From assembly GCF_000425365.1 (NCBI RefSeq), contig NZ_AUDH01000021.1:1-53623 (forward strand): a stretch of DNA of 53,623 bases. Reading direction: 5' to 3'. The translations under genes and the position numbers were made by a program. Below the pieces are notes generated by a model that was given only the letters and a program-made list of their open reading frames with translations, was not told the DNA's origin and ran no database searches. This DNA comes from Rubritepida flocculans DSM 14296 (GTDB lineage Bacteria > Pseudomonadota > Alphaproteobacteria > Acetobacterales > Acetobacteraceae). Shown piece after piece: positions 53,266-53,623 of this stretch (the first letter of the stretch is position 1; each line of letters starts with the position of its first letter).

Positions 53266-53623
53266 ACACCACCAAACCCGCGAACCGCGCCGGAGGCCGG
53301 CGAGGCGGCGGCGTGCCGCGACACGGCGCCGCGCCGCCCTCCCTCGGGTCAAGGACCGCGGTCGCTGCTGCGCGGAGGGCCAGCTCTTCCTTGCGTCGCG
53401 CGCCGACAAGCCTCTCGCCTTCCCAGGCATGCAAGACAGGGAGGCGGCAGGATGCGCCGTCGCTCGCTCCCGAAACCCGGCTTGGTCGTCAGCGCGGCGG
53501 CGGCCCTGCTGATACGCGGGCTCTGGCGCACCATGACCATGCCGACCTCGCCACCAGCCAAATCACAGTGCCACAGTTTCATCCACGGCGGGTCGGGATC
53601 GCCGGTGGGTAACTGATACGGGC
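53266..53623. other. Terminal spacer with repeat copy 2
   Basis: The last 358 bases hold no convincing gene. They contain the second 112-bp repeat (53509-53620). A minus-strand frame of 77 codons (53349-53582) starts with the same 25 residues as the frame at 169-312 and continues into a Pro/Arg-rich tail. A 27-codon plus-strand frame starts at 53429. Neither is supported beyond being open. Confidence 0.5.
53509..53620. repeat. 112-bp perfect direct repeat, copy 2
   Basis: Identical to 239-350 in the same orientation, bounded by CTGATACG on both sides, and only three bases from the window end. The base after the right edge differs between copies (GGC here, CCC at copy 1). Confidence 0.95.

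Noticed and set aside
53349-53582. A 77-codon minus-strand frame at the right end
   Set aside because: Its first 25 codons are repeat sequence and its tail is Arg/Pro-rich with no family resemblance; kept only as part of the repeat finding.

Overview
The window is a very GC-rich, gene-dense bacterial chromosome segment. Its layout (rpsB-tsf-pyrH-frr-uppS-cdsA-dxr-rseP-bamA-skp-lpxD-fabZ-lpxA-lpxI in one run), the LpxI-type lipid A enzyme, a Bug/TctC solute-binding protein and the many GTG/TTG starts point to an alphaproteobacterium, most likely of the Acetobacteraceae (Roseomonas-like). That placement is inferred from gene content and not from a marker-gene search.

Layout. 1-441: edge of an IS5-like transposase gene and one copy of a perfect 112-bp repeat whose second copy lies at 53509-53620. 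442-2226 (-): gamma-glutamyltransferase-family gene. 2514-16431 (+): a long translation / isoprenoid / outer-membrane cluster from rpsB to lpxI, followed by a glyoxalase gene where lpxB would often be expected. 16487-18772 (-): chemoreceptor carrying a C-terminal PilZ domain. 19018-22365 (-): large autotransporter with a glycine-rich passenger, bracketed by 49-bp direct repeats. 22571-27673: exopolysaccharide locus (GT26 glycosyltransferase, Wza-like lipoprotein and Wzz-like co-polymerase on minus, divergent initiating sugar-phosphate transferase on plus). 27702-27778 (-): tRNA-Pro(CGG). 27873-32238: cytochrome c', then a minus-strand run of amidohydrolase, 40-codon ORF, thiE, phzF-like and FkbM methyltransferase genes. 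32457-38873: Bug protein, two acyl-CoA synthetases, an enoyl-CoA hydratase and a DMT exporter. 38870-40901: lactate-permease-like protein and a DNA glycosylase. 40913-45063 (-): a CoA-transferase A subunit without a partner, then the yfgM-like / bamB-like / der group. 45143-46838: small lipoprotein and dihydroorotase-family gene. 47185-51119: second surface-polysaccharide group (O-antigen ligase, 2OG-Fe oxygenase, GT4, GT9). 51179-53265: ygfZ, a lysozyme-fold protein and a small c-type cytochrome.

How the genes fit together. Much of the window concerns the cell envelope: lipid A (lpxD, fabZ, lpxA, lpxI), outer-membrane assembly (bamA, skp, bamB-like, yfgM-like, rseP), undecaprenyl carrier and phospholipid precursors (uppS, cdsA), capsule or EPS initiation and export, LPS sugar addition, and a surface autotransporter. 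A second theme is short- and branched-chain acid metabolism (prpE, acyl-CoA ligase, enoyl-CoA hydratase, CoA transferase, tripartite-type binding protein, lactate-type permease).

No CRISPR array, defence island, prophage or complete insertion sequence was seen. The least explained features are non-coding: the 112-bp terminal repeats, a GCGGCCGC-centred repeat family in gene spacers, and a 25-bp perfect palindrome before an acyl-CoA ligase gene.
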